DNA of 64,000 nt from Methylobacterium aerolatum (lineage in GTDB: Bacteria > Pseudomonadota > Alphaproteobacteria > Rhizobiales > Beijerinckiaceae), in NCBI RefSeq assembly GCF_022179085.1, contig NZ_BPQE01000015.1, positions 62,001-126,000 on the forward strand. The letters run 5' to 3'. The notes beneath the pieces are model-generated. The model was not told the DNA's origin. It did no database searches and saw only the letters and a program-made list of their open reading frames with translations. Each line of letters opens with the position of its first letter. Positions within the stretch are counted from its first letter, which is position 1. Positions 1 through 9,178 of this stretch are shown piece by piece. A program made the translations under genes and the position numbers.

Positions 1-178
1 ACGGTGCCGCCCCTGCGGTCTGCGCCTTCCGGTTTGAACCGGTGCTTAACGGTTCGGCGCCCTACCGATCGTCACCCGCGCGAGCGGCGGCCGATACTTG
101 CTTTGTCGCGCCTGTGAGCAATCTAAGGAAGGCACGTATTTTCGAGGTGTGCCCGCCCCCTGCGCATGGACGCGTGGA

Positions 179-721
179 ATGGTATTCGTCACCAACGAGG
201 CGGGGCTCTGCACCTTCCTCAGCAAGGACTGGACGAGCCTCACCGGCCAATCGCTGGCCGACGCGAGAAGCTTCGGCTGGACGCGTGTGGTGCATCCGGA
301 GGACCGCGAGAGCGTCCGCAATCTCGTGCTCGCCGCCATCAAGGAGCAATGCGCCTTCAGCGTCCGCTATCGCGTGCGCGCGCCGGACCAGCGTCTCCTC
401 TGGGTCCTCGCCGGGGCGGTACCCTCCTTCGGGCCGCCGGGGCGGACGTTCCTCGGCTTCCACGGGTCGGTGACGGTGCTGCCGGAGCCGCCGGAGGACA
501 TCGCCGCGGTCTCCGGGTGCCTGCGCCCGACGGAGCCCGGAGTGCGGCAGGGCTCGACCCTGGAGCGCGCGGCGGACCATCTGCTCGCCGCCCACAGTCT
601 CGTCTCCGCCGCCGCCAGCGAATCGACGCTCGTCGCCGTCGAGCTGGCGTTGCGGCGCCTGGGCGAGGATCTCGCTGGCGAGGCGCTGACCGAGGGGATC
701 GCGGCGGCGGGCTTGCAGTGA
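179..721 (+). CDS. PAS-domain protein (putative sensory)
   Basis: Predicted 180-residue soluble protein. The N-terminal two thirds look like a PAS fold: residues 1-110 carry a start like FVTNEAG, then LTGQS, then GWTRVVHPED and a closing FLGFHGSVTV strand. This resembles the PAS_3 class used for ligand or redox sensing. The C-terminal 60 residues are alanine-rich and helical, with no kinase, GGDEF or HTH domain, so it may act as a stand-alone sensor or partner. The reading frame stays open upstream to a TTG at 98. I chose ATG 179 because it sits just before the first PAS strand, but no convincing Shine-Dalgarno supports either start. The ligand is unknown. Confidence 0.6.
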   Translation: MVFVTNEAGLCTFLSKDWTSLTGQSLADARSFGWTRVVHPEDRESVRNLVLAAIKEQCAFSVRYRVRAPDQRLLWVLAGAVPSFGPPGRTFLGFHGSVTVLPEPPEDIAAVSGCLRPTEPGVRQGSTLERAADHLLAAHSLVSAAASESTLVAVELALRRLGEDLAGEALTEGIAAAGLQ

Positions 722-890
722 ACGCTCGCGGTGCGGCGCACATTCGCCTGCATCGCCGCTCTAGCCAGAACGGGGCTCCGCCGCTATAAGCGCCGCCTCA
801 TCCGTATCCTGCGGTGTGTGTGGCGGCCCCTCGATCGAGGCACCGTCCGCGCGTCGCTTTGTCCGCCGATAGACCCGAAGGACCCGCGCC

Positions 891-1079
891 ATGGCCGTTC
901 CGAAGCGAAAGACTTCCCCCTCCCGCCGCGGCATGCGCCGTTCGGCCGATGCCCTCAAGGCCCCGACCTATGTCGAGGACAAGGATTCCGGCGAGCTGCG
1001 CCGCCCGCACCACATCGATCTCAAGACCGGTATGTACCGCGGCCGTCAGGTGCTCAAGGTCAAGTCGGCCGAGGCGTAA
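891..1079 (+). CDS. rpmF: 50S ribosomal protein L32
   Basis: 62-residue basic protein with the canonical L32 opening [18 protein letters not shown] and the conserved PHHID segment near residue 40. Length fits alphaproteobacterial L32, and the zinc-binding cysteines found in some L32 proteins are absent. It is a structural component of the large ribosomal subunit near the peptidyl-transferase region. It stands alone here, without the plsX-fabH neighbours seen in many bacteria. An 11-bp-stem hairpin follows 45 bases after the stop. Confidence 0.97.
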
Positions 1080-1123
1080 GCCGTCATCGCGGGAGGGCGC
1101 GACCAGCGCCACTGCGTCCATCG

Positions 1124-1172
1124 ATCAGCCCCGGACAGCGCGCCGTCATCGGCCCCGCGCACCGGGGCTGAT
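1124..1172 (+). terminator. Hairpin downstream of rpmF
   Basis: Perfect 11-bp arms at 1124-1134 and 1162-1172 flank a 27-base loop, followed by TTCGTTT. Position after rpmF suggests a terminator. The long loop and short T-run make it weaker than a classical intrinsic terminator. Confidence 0.4.
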
Positions 1173-1274
1173 TCGTTTCCGGGGTACGGCAGGTCCGCGC
1201 GCCATCGGTAGCCGCGATATCCGCGGGGCACATAAAGACCGGGGCGGCGGGGCACCCGGAGTGCGCCGTGCCGG

Positions 1275-1568
1275 TCAGGCTAGGCGGCGGGCCATGGTCG
1301 CGTAAGAGGCGGCAGCTTGCCGGGTCCGGGCGAGGCGGGACGTCTGCAGGGTCGGGTCTGCCCCGACGAGCAGCTGCGTGACGAAGCCCGCCTCCGTGCG
1401 GCCGTCCCGCAGCCAGGCGGTGGAGCGGTCGTCCGTCTCGGCACGCCCGCCCCCGATCACCGTGAGGGCGCGCGACGGCGGCGTGGGCGACGCAGCCGCG
1501 CGATCGGCGGCGCGGCCGTCGATGACACGTTCCGTTCTGACACTTCCGACCGGCGTGATCCGTATCAT
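1275..1568 (-). CDS. Hypothetical protein, 97 aa
   Basis: Not recognised. 97 residues rich in Arg, Ala and Thr, with no signal peptide or membrane segment. The ATG at 1568 is preceded by a good GGGAG ribosome-binding site seven bases upstream, which is the main reason to accept it. It lies convergent to rpmF and downstream of phaR on the same strand, 115 bases beyond it. The short first half (strand-forming RITPVGSVRTERV) could be a small beta-domain. It could also be a chance high-GC open frame. Confidence 0.45.
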   Translation of the reverse strand: MIRITPVGSVRTERVIDGRAADRAAASPTPPSRALTVIGGGRAETDDRSTAWLRDGRTEAGFVTQLLVGADPTLQTSRLARTRQAAASYATMARRLA

Positions 1569-1683
1569 CTCAGCACTCCCGCATGCCTCGATGGCGGGAG
1601 GAGCAAAGGTGGGGCCGCCGGTAACGGTTCGTCAACCTTTTCCGGTCACGGGCTGCGCCCGGCGTACCGTGACGGGCGCGGGC

Positions 1684-2268
1684 CTACTTCCGGGCGAGCT
1701 GTTCCAAGCGGGCCTGCATCTCCAGCATCTGCCGCTTCAGATCGTCGAGTTCGGTGCCCTGCACCGGAGCCGCCGCAGCCGGCGGGGTCACGCCGGCGCC
1801 GGGGGCGGCGAAGCCCGTGAACATCTTCATGGCATCGCCGAAGAAGTTCATGTTGGTGCGGACCTGCTGCTCGATGGCGTGCTGGAAGGCGGAGGGGCCG
1901 AAGCTGTGCGCGAACTTCTCGCGCAGCCCGTCCTGATCCTTGGCGAAGTTCGCCATGGAGAATTCGAGGAAGCTCGGCACCATGGCGCGCATGCTGTCAC
2001 CGTAGAAGCGGATCAGCTGGCGCAGGAAGGCCACCGGCAGCAGATTCTCGGCCCCCGCCTTGTTCTCCTGCTCGAAGATGATCTGCGTCAGCACCGAGCG
2101 GGTGATGTCGTCCCCGGAGCGCGCGTCGTAGACGACGAAGTCTTCGCCGTTCTGCACCATCGTCGCGAGGTCCTCGAGGGTGACGTAGGTCGAGGTGCCG
2201 GTGTGGTAGAGACGCCGGTTCGCGTATTTCTTGATGACGGTCTGGGGGGACTTCATCGTATCCGCCAT
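1684..2268 (-). CDS. phaR: Polyhydroxyalkanoate synthesis repressor PhaR
   Basis: 194-residue DNA- and PHB-binding regulator that represses phasin and PHB genes when no polymer is present. Residues 7-70 form the PHB/PHA accumulation regulator DNA-binding domain (IKKYANRRLYHT, YVTLEDLA, FVVYDARSGDDITR). Residues 72-140 form the PHB-binding segment (LLPVAFLRQLIRFYG). The tail after an Ala/Pro linker ends in a short coiled coil (LDDLKRQMLEMQARLEQL). The frame is open further upstream, but ATG 2268 begins directly at the conserved N-terminus. It is divergent from phaA; in M. extorquens PhaR is also tied to acetyl-CoA flux. The dyads in the divergent spacer are candidate operators. Confidence 0.95.
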   Translation of the reverse strand: MADTMKSPQTVIKKYANRRLYHTGTSTYVTLEDLATMVQNGEDFVVYDARSGDDITRSVLTQIIFEQENKAGAENLLPVAFLRQLIRFYGDSMRAMVPSFLEFSMANFAKDQDGLREKFAHSFGPSAFQHAIEQQVRTNMNFFGDAMKMFTGFAAPGAGVTPPAAAAPVQGTELDDLKRQMLEMQARLEQLARK

Positions 2269-2388
2269 CGCAGAACGGCCTTTCTCCACTCGAACGTCCG
2301 GATGCCGCAGCGCACGACCTCGGCACCCGGCTGGTGCGCGTTTTCGCGCCCGCACACAACACATAAGAGCTTCGTCTCACGCAGAAAA

Positions 2389-2401
2389 CAGCAAATTGCT
2401 G
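2389..2401. promoter_or_regulatory. 13-bp dyad, candidate PhaR operator
   Basis: Perfect inverted repeat CAGCAA-A-TTGCTG in the 353-base spacer between divergent phaR and phaA. TGC/GCA-rich dyads are the known type of PhaR target in alphaproteobacteria. Assignment to PhaR is inference. Confidence 0.45.
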
Positions 2402-2420
2402 CCATCCCGTGCAGAATATT

Positions 2421-2441
2421 GCATCTGCGCGACGCAGATGC
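2421..2441. promoter_or_regulatory. 21-bp dyad, candidate PhaR operator
   Basis: Perfect 9-bp arms GCATCTGCG and CGCAGATGC around CGA, 20 bases downstream of the first dyad. It contains CTGC-N5-GCAG, close to the CTGC-N3-GMAG-type site remembered for Rhodobacter PhaR. The rest of spacer 2269-2621 shows no further gene. Confidence 0.45.
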
Positions 2442-2621
2442 CCAGTTCCGGCGCTTCGCGGTGGCGGCGCCGCGGATTCCGGGCTTCGGGGATGCGAAAC
2501 GGCGCGCCGCACGGCCGAAGCCGCCTTGACTTCACCGTGTCGGCGCACTTCATCGCTCCACGGCTCATGGAAGCGCGGCAAGACTGCTAATGCGACGCGC
2601 CAGCCGCGAGAGGAGAACGTC

Positions 2622-3806
2622 ATGGCAGGCAACGAAGACATCGTCATCGTCGGGGCCGCACGGACCCCTGTGGGCTCCTTCGCTGGTGCCTTCGCGGCGG
2701 TGCCGGCCCACGAACTCGGGGCGACCGCGATCAAGGCGGCGCTCGAGCGGGCCCAGGTCTCGCCCGACGACGTGGATGAGGTCATCTTCGGTCAGGTGCT
2801 GACGGCGGGTGCCGGGCAGAACCCGGCCCGTCAGGCGGCGATCAAGGCCGGCATCCCCGAGAAGGCGACCGCCTGGGGCCTCAATCAGGTTTGCGGCTCG
2901 GGCCTGCGCACCGTCGCGGTCGGCATGCAGCAGATCCAGAACGGCGACGCCAAGGTGATCGTGGCGGGCGGTCAGGAATCCATGTCCCTCTCGCCCCACT
3001 GCCAGTACCTGCGCGGCGGGCAGAAGATGGGCGACATCAAGCTCATCGACACGATGATCAAGGACGGCCTGTGGGACGCCTTCAACGGCTACCACATGGG
3101 CACCACCGCCGAGAACGTCGCCCAGGCGTTCCAGCTCACCCGTGAGCAGCAGGACCAATTCGCGACCCGCTCGCAGAACAAGGCCGAGGCCGCCCGCAAG
3201 GAGGGCCGGTTCAAGGAGGAGATCGTCCCCGTCACCGTGCCGGGCCGGAAGGGCGACACCATCGTCGACACGGACGAGTACATCCGCGACGGCGCCACCG
3301 TCGAGGCCATGGCCAAGCTGAAGCCCGCCTTCTCGAAGGAGGGCACCGTCACCGCCGCCAACGCCTCGGGCCTCAACGACGGCGCGGCCGCCATCGTGCT
3401 GATGTCGGCTTCGGAGGCGCAGAAGCGCGGCCTCACCCCGCTCGCCAAGATCAAGTCCTGGGCGACGGCGGGCGTCGATCCGAAGATCATGGGCACCGGG
3501 CCGATTCCGGCCTCGCGCAAGGCCCTGGAGAAGGCGGGCTGGTCGCCCTCCGACCTCGACCTGATCGAGGCCAATGAAGCCTTCGCCGCCCAGGCGCTGG
3601 CCGTGAACAAGGACATGGGCTGGGACGACGCGAAGGTGAACGTCAACGGCGGCGCCATCGCCATCGGCCACCCGATCGGCGCCTCGGGCGCCCGCGTCCT
3701 CGTCACGCTCCTGCACGAGATGAAGCGCCGCGACGCCAAGAAGGGCCTCGCGACGCTCTGCATCGGCGGCGGCATGGGCGTCGCGATGTGTGTCGAGCGG
3801 GCCTGA
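2622..3806 (+). CDS. phaA: Acetyl-CoA acetyltransferase (beta-ketothiolase)
   Basis: 394-residue biosynthetic thiolase that condenses two acetyl-CoA to acetoacetyl-CoA, the first step of PHB synthesis and of the ethylmalonyl-CoA pathway. The acyl-carrying cysteine is Cys91 in NQVCGSGLR. The histidine motif [15 protein letters not shown] and the C-terminal CIGGGMG cysteine motif complete the active site. Length is standard for the family. ATG 2622 is chosen because AGGAGA lies 8 bases upstream and the protein starts right at the first strand ([11 protein letters not shown]); the open frame upstream is not coding. phaB follows 134 bases later on the same strand, separated by a strong hairpin. 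Confidence 0.97.
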   Translation: MAGNEDIVIVGAARTPVGSFAGAFAAVPAHELGATAIKAALERAQVSPDDVDEVIFGQVLTAGAGQNPARQAAIKAGIPEKATAWGLNQVCGSGLRTVAVGMQQIQNGDAKVIVAGGQESMSLSPHCQYLRGGQKMGDIKLIDTMIKDGLWDAFNGYHMGTTAENVAQAFQLTREQQDQFATRSQNKAEAARKEGRFKEEIVPVTVPGRKGDTIVDTDEYIRDGATVEAMAKLKPAFSKEGTVTAANASGLNDGAAAIVLMSASEAQKRGLTPLAKIKSWATAGVDPKIMGTGPIPASRKALEKAGWSPSDLDLIEANEAFAAQALAVNKDMGWDDAKVNVNGGAIAIGHPIGASGARVLVTLLHEMKRRDAKKGLATLCIGGGMGVAMCVERA

Positions 3807-3818
3807 TCGATTTGTAAC

Positions 3819-3850
3819 GGGGCCCCCTCGACAGCCTTCGAGGGGGCCCC
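3819..3850. terminator. 13-bp GC-rich hairpin between phaA and phaB
   Basis: Perfect arms at 3819-3831 and 3838-3850 with a 6-base loop, starting 12 bases after the phaA stop. It is followed by AAAAGTTATC rather than a T-run, so it may attenuate, or stabilise the phaA 3' end, rather than fully terminate. Confidence 0.55.
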
Positions 3851-3940
3851 AAAAGTTATCTTGCTTATCGGCGTGAAAAAAATGACGTGCGGAAGCCATC
3901 CGTACGCAGCAAGCAGGCGTGCGAACAGGAGGAAACGAGA

Positions 3941-4669
3941 ATGGCTCAAGGACGCGTCGCCCTCGTCACCGGCGGCACCCGCGGCATCGGCGCGGCGATC
4001 TCGAAGCGGCTGAAGGACAAGGGCTACAAGGTCGCCGCGAACTACGGCGGCAACGACGAAGCCGCCCAGAAATTCAAGGACGAGACCGGGATCCCGGTCT
4101 TCAAGTTCGACGTGGGCGACATGGCGAGCTGCGAGGCCGGCATCAAGGCGATCGAGGCCGAGGTCGGGCCGATCGACGTGCTGGTGAACAACGCCGGCAT
4201 CACCCGCGACGGCGCCTTCCACAAGATGACCTTCGAGAAGTGGCAGGCGGTCATCAAGACCAACCTCGACTCGATGTTCACCTGCACCCGTCCGCTCATC
4301 GACGGCATGCGCACCCGCGGCTTCGGGCGCATCATCATCATCTCGTCGATCAACGGCCAGAAGGGCCAGGCCGGCCAGACCAACTACTCCGCCGCCAAGG
4401 CGGGCGTGGTCGGCTTCGCCAAGGCGCTGGCGCAGGAGAGCGCCTCGAAGGGCATCACCGTGAACGTCGTGGCGCCGGGCTACATCGCCACCGAGATGGT
4501 GATGGCCGTGCCGGAGGACATCCGCAACAAGATCATCTCCACCATCCCGACCGGCCGCCTCGGCGAGGCCGACGAGATCGCCCACGCGGTCGAGTACCTC
4601 GCCAGCGACGAGGCGGGCTTCGTCACCGGCTCGACGCTGACCATCAACGGCGGCCAGCACTTCGTGTGA
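3941..4669 (+). CDS. phaB: Acetoacetyl-CoA reductase
   Basis: 242-residue short-chain dehydrogenase that reduces acetoacetyl-CoA to (R)-3-hydroxybutyryl-CoA with NADPH, supplying PHB synthase and the ethylmalonyl-CoA pathway. The nucleotide-binding motif TGGTRGIG is at residues 10-17 and NNAG at 83-86. The catalytic triad Ser136-Tyr149-Lys153 lies in ISSINGQKGQAGQTNYSAAK. ATG 3941 has an AGGAGG site 8 bases upstream, while the in-frame ATG at 3887 lacks one and adds 18 residues not typical of the family. Cotranscription with phaA depends on read-through of the hairpin between them. Confidence 0.97.
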   Translation: MAQGRVALVTGGTRGIGAAISKRLKDKGYKVAANYGGNDEAAQKFKDETGIPVFKFDVGDMASCEAGIKAIEAEVGPIDVLVNNAGITRDGAFHKMTFEKWQAVIKTNLDSMFTCTRPLIDGMRTRGFGRIIIISSINGQKGQAGQTNYSAAKAGVVGFAKALAQESASKGITVNVVAPGYIATEMVMAVPEDIRNKIISTIPTGRLGEADEIAHAVEYLASDEAGFVTGSTLTINGGQHFV

Positions 4670-4677
4670 GGCTGAGA

Positions 4678-4704
4678 CGGGCGGGGGCCACGGGCTCCCG
4701 CCCG
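4678..4704 (+). terminator. Hairpin after phaB
   Basis: Arms CGGGCGGG (4678-4685) and CCCGCCCG (4697-4704) begin 9 bases after the phaB stop and are followed by a moderately T-rich stretch. Probable end of the phaAB unit. Confidence 0.5.
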
Positions 4705-4826
4705 ATGCTTGATGCTTGCTCTTGCAAATACCGTCACTGAGAGCGACGCAGCCCAGGCACCCATGACGCTTTACCCCGGATCGCTTTGCTTGCACGAGTG
4801 GCAGCGCGACGAGAGGTGAGGCCGAC

Positions 4827-6317
4827 ATGACCGCTTACAGTTCCCTCGAAGCCCGGTTTTCCCGTCTGGCGGCCCTCGAAGGCGCGGCGGGCATCCTCGG
4901 GTGGGACGCGCAGGCGATGATGCCCGACGGGGCCGCGGAGTCCCGGGGCGAGCAGCTGGCCGTGCTGCACGGCCTCGCCCACGAGATCCTGACAGCGCCG
5001 GCCACCGCCGACGACCTCGCTGCGGCCGAGGCCGAGGGCGGGTTGGAGACGTGGCCCGCCGCCAACCTCTACGAGATGCGCCGCGCCCATACCCACGCCT
5101 CGGCGGTGCCGCAGGCCCTGGTGGAGGCGCGCTCGCGGGCGGTGTCCCGCTCCGAGATGGTCTGGCGCGAGGCGCGGCGCGATGCGGATTTCGCCCGGCT
5201 CGCCCCGTATCTGGAGGAACTGCTCCGCCTCCAGCGGGAGATCGGGCAGGCCAAGGGCGCGGCGCTCGGACTCGACCCCTACGACGCGCTGCTCGACGGA
5301 TACGATCCGGGGATGCGGCGGTCGATCATCGACCCGCTCTTCTCGGACCTGACCTCCTGGCTTCCCGGCCTGATCGCGGAGGCCCGCGAGCGGCAGGAGT
5401 CGCGGCCGGCGCCGGTGCCGTTGGACGGGCCCTTCCCGATCGAGACCCAGCGGCAGCTCGGCCTCACCCTGATGCGGGCGCTCGGCTTCGACGAGACGCG
5501 CGGACGCCTCGACATCAGCCTGCACCCGTTCTGCGGGGGCGCCACGGACGACGTCCGTATCACCACCCGCTACGACGAGGCGGATTTCTCCCGCGCCCTG
5601 ATGGGTGTGCTGCACGAGACCGGCCATGCCCTCTACGAGCAAGGCCGCCCGGCCGAGTGGCGGCATCAGCCCGTGGGCTCCGCGCGCGGGATGAGCCTTC
5701 ACGAGAGCCAATCGCTCATCGTGGAGATGCAGGCCTGCCGGAGCCGGGAGTTCGTCGCCTACCTCGCGCCGCTCCTGCGTCACGCCTTCGGCCGGTCGGG
5801 ACCGGCCTGGGAGGCGGAGAACCTGTACCGCCTCTACACCCGCGTGGTGCCGGGCTTCATCCGCGTCGATGCCGACGAGGCGACCTATCCGGCCCATATC
5901 CTCCTGCGCTACCGTCTGGAAACGGCGATGATCGCGGGCGACCTCGCCGTGGCCGACCTGCCCGGCGCCTTCAACGACGGGATGCGCGATCTCCTCGGCC
6001 TGGACGTGCCCGACGACCGCCTCGGCTGCCTGCAGGATATCCACTGGCCGAGCGGCGCCTTCGGCTACTTCCCGACCTACACCCTCGGCGCCATGGCGGC
6101 GGCGCAGCTCTTCCGCGCCGCGAGAACGGCGGAGCCGGCCCTGCCGGGATGCCTCGCGCAGGGCGATTTCGCGCCGCTGCGGACGTGGCTGCGCACCCAC
6201 ATCCACGGGCGCGGCAGCCTGCTCGGCACCGACGCGCTCCTCGCGGAAGCCACGGGCGCGCCCTTGGGCACGGCGGCGTTCCGGGCGCATCTGGAGGCGC
6301 GGTACCTGGGGGAGTGA
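4827..6317 (+). CDS. M32 family metallocarboxypeptidase (Taq type)
   Basis: 496-residue cytoplasmic zinc carboxypeptidase that removes C-terminal amino acids. The metal site HETGH is at residues 263-267, and the downstream glutamate ligand lies in the MSLHESQSL segment, as expected for M32. The N-terminal helical cap has the family's GILGWDAQAMMP motif at about residues 22-33. Length is normal (about 490-500). ATG 4827 follows GAGAGG. It stands alone between phaB and a repeat-containing spacer, convergent with mrcA. Its role is presumably peptide turnover. Confidence 0.9.
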   Translation: MTAYSSLEARFSRLAALEGAAGILGWDAQAMMPDGAAESRGEQLAVLHGLAHEILTAPATADDLAAAEAEGGLETWPAANLYEMRRAHTHASAVPQALVEARSRAVSRSEMVWREARRDADFARLAPYLEELLRLQREIGQAKGAALGLDPYDALLDGYDPGMRRSIIDPLFSDLTSWLPGLIAEARERQESRPAPVPLDGPFPIETQRQLGLTLMRALGFDETRGRLDISLHPFCGGATDDVRITTRYDEADFSRALMGVLHETGHALYEQGRPAEWRHQPVGSARGMSLHESQSLIVEMQACRSREFVAYLAPLLRHAFGRSGPAWEAENLYRLYTRVVPGFIRVDADEATYPAHILLRYRLETAMIAGDLAVADLPGAFNDGMRDLLGLDVPDDRLGCLQDIHWPSGAFGYFPTYTLGAMAAAQLFRAARTAEPALPGCLAQGDFAPLRTWLRTHIHGRGSLLGTDALLAEATGAPLGTAAFRAHLEARYLGE

Positions 6318-6362
6318 CTGTCGTGTCCCTTGGGGGCGTTGCGAAGCTCATCCTACGCTCGC

Positions 6363-6472
6363 CCTCATCCTGAGGTGCCCGCCTTGGCGGGCCTCGAAGA
6401 GAGCGCTCCAGATGGCCCTGCGATCCCTGGAGGTCTCCTTCGAGGCGGCTCCGCCGCACCTCGGGACGAGGT
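6363..6472. repeat. Dispersed palindromic repeat, family A, copy 1
   Basis: Imperfect inverted-repeat element beginning CCTCATCCTGAGGTGC and ending GCACCTCGGGACGAGG, with internal CCTCGAAG and CTTCGAGG arms. It occupies most of the spacer between two convergent genes. Copies 2 and 3 are at 27629 and 41811. No transposase is linked. Confidence 0.75.
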
Positions 6473-6610
6473 GAGGGCGGGGGTCAGCCGGGAAATTCCC
6501 CGAGGCGGGGGGCACCATCCCGCGGCTTAAGTCCACCGCAGCCATCCCGGACCCTGCTCCACGGCTCCGGGATAACGATCTGTTTTCAGCCATTCACCGC
6601 GCAGTGAATC

Positions 6611-9031
6611 TCAGTACACCCCGCCCGCCTGGGCGGCGCTGTCGGCGTCCGCCGGGACGGCGGCCGCGGCCGGAGCCGAATTGGCGGCGGGCGCGCTGTA
6701 GTCCGGCGGGGCGGTGCCCGGCTTGAACGCCTCCAGGATGGTGCCGGCGCCTTCGCCCGAGCCGGCGCGGGTGCCGGAGGCGAGGTTCACGCGGATCAGC
6801 TTGATGCCCGGCGGCACGCGGAACGGCGTCGGCGGCTTGTCCTTCAGCGCCTGCTTCAGGAAGTCCAGGGCGATGGGCGCGGAGAGACCGCCGCCCGTCG
6901 CCCGGTCGCCGAGCGAGCGGGGCTTGTCGAAGCCGATATAGATGCCGACCGCGAGATCGGGCGAGAAGCCCACGAACCACGCGTCCTTCGCGTCGTTGGT
7001 CGTGCCGGTCTTGCCGGCCAGCGGCTTGCCGATCTGCTTCAGGATCGTCGCCGTGCCGCGCTGGACCACGCCCTCCATGATCGAGACCATCTGGTAGGCG
7101 GTGAGCGGGTCGAGCACCTGCTCGGAATCGTCCACCAGCTTGGGCTCGTCCTGGCCGGACCACTTGTCCGCGTCGCAGCCGATGCACTTGCGGTTGTCGT
7201 GGCGGTAGATCGTCTCGCCGATCCGATCCTGGATACGGTCGATCAGCGTCGGGCGGATGCGGCGGCCGCCGTTGGCGAGCATCGAGTAGGCGGTAACCAT
7301 CCGCATCACGGTGGTCTCGCCCGCGCCCAGCGACATGGGCAGCACGGGCAGCATGTCATCGTAGACGCCGAAGCGGCGGGCATACTCCGCGATCAGCGGC
7401 ATGCCGATGTCCTTGGCGAGCCGCACCGTCATCAGGTTCTTCGAGTGCTCGATCCCGTAGCGCAGGGTGTGCGGGCCGCCGGACTTGCCGTCGTAGTTCG
7501 AGGGCGTCCACGCTTCCTGGCCGGGACCGGCCTCGATGGTGATCGGCGTGTCGAGGACAATGGAGGACGGCGTGTAGCCGTTGTCCAGCGCCGCCGAGTA
7601 GACGATCGGCTTGAAGGACGAGCCCGGCTGGCGCATCGCCTGCGTGGCGCGGTTGAACTCGGATTCGTCGTAGGAGAACCCGCCGACCATGGCGTGGACG
7701 CGGCCGGTGTTCGGGTCCATCGCCACGATGGCGCCGGAGACCTCCGGCCGCTGGCGCAGGCGGTACTGGTTCTTGCCGCCGTCCATGGCCTCCACGTAGA
7801 CCATGTCGCCGGGGCGCAGGTTCGCCCGCCCGGCCCAGCGCATCCCCTCGGGCGGGATGACGCCCGTGTCCCGGTCCTTCGAGAACTGGCCGGAGGCCTC
7901 GCGCCGGGGCTGGAGCCCGACCTGGACGCCGCCCGCCGCGGAGGCGAGCACCACCGCGAGCCGCCAGGGCGCCACGTCGCCGAGCGCCGGCACCTCGCCC
8001 GCGGCCTGGCCCCAGTCCCGGCCCGCGAGCTCCACATGGGCCACCGGCCCGCGCCAGCCATGGGCCTGATCGTAGCGCACGAGGCCGTCCACCAGCGCCT
8101 TGCGCGCCCAGCCCTGCATCTTCGGGTCGAGGGTGGTGCGCACGGAGAGGCCGCCCTCGTAGAGCTTCTTCTCGCCGTAGCGCTCCGAGATCTCGCGCCG
8201 GACCTCCTCGGTGAAGTAGTTGGCGATGGTGCCGTTGGGGAAGGCCGGCCGGGGGTTCACGCCGAGCGGCTGCTTCTTGGCGTTCTCTTCTTCCTCGCGG
8301 GTGATGTACCCGTTCTCGCGCATCAGGCGGATGATCTCGTTGCGCCGGTCCAGCGCCGCCTGGGTCTTGCGGTAGGGGTGGTAGTTGTTCGGCCCCTTCG
8401 GCAGGGCGGCGAGGTAGGCCGCCTCGTTGATCGTCAACTCGTGGACGGACTTGCCGAAATAATCGAGGGCGGCGGCCGCGACGCCGTGCAGGTTCCGGCC
8501 CGGCACGATGGTGCCGAGGAAGATCTCGTTGAGGTAGAGCTCCAGGATCTTGTCCTTGGAGTAGGCGGCCTCGATCCGCAGGGCGACCAGCGCCTCCTTG
8601 ATCTTGCGATCGTAGGTCTGCTCCGACGACAGGAGGAAGTTCTTGGCAACCTGCTGGGTGATCGTCGAGGCGCCCTGCCTCTTGCCCGACTTGGCGTTGG
8701 TGAGGAAGGCGCGCACGATCCCCTCGGGGTCGATGCCGCCGTGCTTGTAGAAGTTCTTGTCCTCGGCCGAGAGGAAGGCCGCCACCACGATCTTCGGCAT
8801 GGCCTGGATCGGCAGGTAGAGGCGGCGTTCGCGGGCATACTCGGCGAGCAGCGACCCGTCCGCCGCGTGGACGCGGGTCATCACCGGCGGCTCGTAGTTG
8901 GCGAGCTGGGCGTGGTCCGGCAGGTCCTGGCTGTACTTCCAGTAGAAGTAGCCCGCGAAGACGGCGCCGACGCAGAACAGCACCGCGCCCGCGCTGAACA
9001 GAATCCCGAAGAAACGAAGGATCAGACGCAT
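6611..9031 (-). CDS. mrcA: Penicillin-binding protein 1A (bifunctional transglycosylase/transpeptidase)
   Basis: 806-residue inner-membrane enzyme that polymerises and crosslinks peptidoglycan. Residues 5-30 are the membrane anchor. The GT51 transglycosylase domain (about 50-240) has its catalytic glutamate at E90 in SAEDKNFYKHGG. An OB-like insert follows, and the transpeptidase domain (about 430-720) has SSFK at 471-474 (acylated Ser471), an SKN-like motif in EHSKNLM, and KTGTTND. The C-terminus is an Ala/Pro-rich tail. It lies 147 bases downstream of amiC on the same strand, the usual amiC-mrcA order of Rhizobiales. Length is typical. Confidence 0.95.
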   Translation of the reverse strand: MRLILRFFGILFSAGAVLFCVGAVFAGYFYWKYSQDLPDHAQLANYEPPVMTRVHAADGSLLAEYARERRLYLPIQAMPKIVVAAFLSAEDKNFYKHGGIDPEGIVRAFLTNAKSGKRQGASTITQQVAKNFLLSSEQTYDRKIKEALVALRIEAAYSKDKILELYLNEIFLGTIVPGRNLHGVAAAALDYFGKSVHELTINEAAYLAALPKGPNNYHPYRKTQAALDRRNEIIRLMRENGYITREEEENAKKQPLGVNPRPAFPNGTIANYFTEEVRREISERYGEKKLYEGGLSVRTTLDPKMQGWARKALVDGLVRYDQAHGWRGPVAHVELAGRDWGQAAGEVPALGDVAPWRLAVVLASAAGGVQVGLQPRREASGQFSKDRDTGVIPPEGMRWAGRANLRPGDMVYVEAMDGGKNQYRLRQRPEVSGAIVAMDPNTGRVHAMVGGFSYDESEFNRATQAMRQPGSSFKPIVYSAALDNGYTPSSIVLDTPITIEAGPGQEAWTPSNYDGKSGGPHTLRYGIEHSKNLMTVRLAKDIGMPLIAEYARRFGVYDDMLPVLPMSLGAGETTVMRMVTAYSMLANGGRRIRPTLIDRIQDRIGETIYRHDNRKCIGCDADKWSGQDEPKLVDDSEQVLDPLTAYQMVSIMEGVVQRGTATILKQIGKPLAGKTGTTNDAKDAWFVGFSPDLAVGIYIGFDKPRSLGDRATGGGLSAPIALDFLKQALKDKPPTPFRVPPGIKLIRVNLASGTRAGSGEGAGTILEAFKPGTAPPDYSAPAANSAPAAAAVPADADSAAQAGGVY

Positions 9032-9178
9032 CCGGTGTTCCGCTCATGGCCGGCGAAGCCCGGAGCCGCGCCCTTCGCGGCGCGATCAGGTCCCGGACGC
9101 TGCCTTCAGGAGCCCGGCGAGGAGGACGTTACAACCTCGCGAACCGGGTCATCCGATCGACCCGTATCCACACCGTAT

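Noticed and set aside
98-178. TTG-initiated extension of the PAS protein
   Set aside because: Adds Cys/Arg-rich residues not typical of PAS proteins and lacks a ribosome-binding site.
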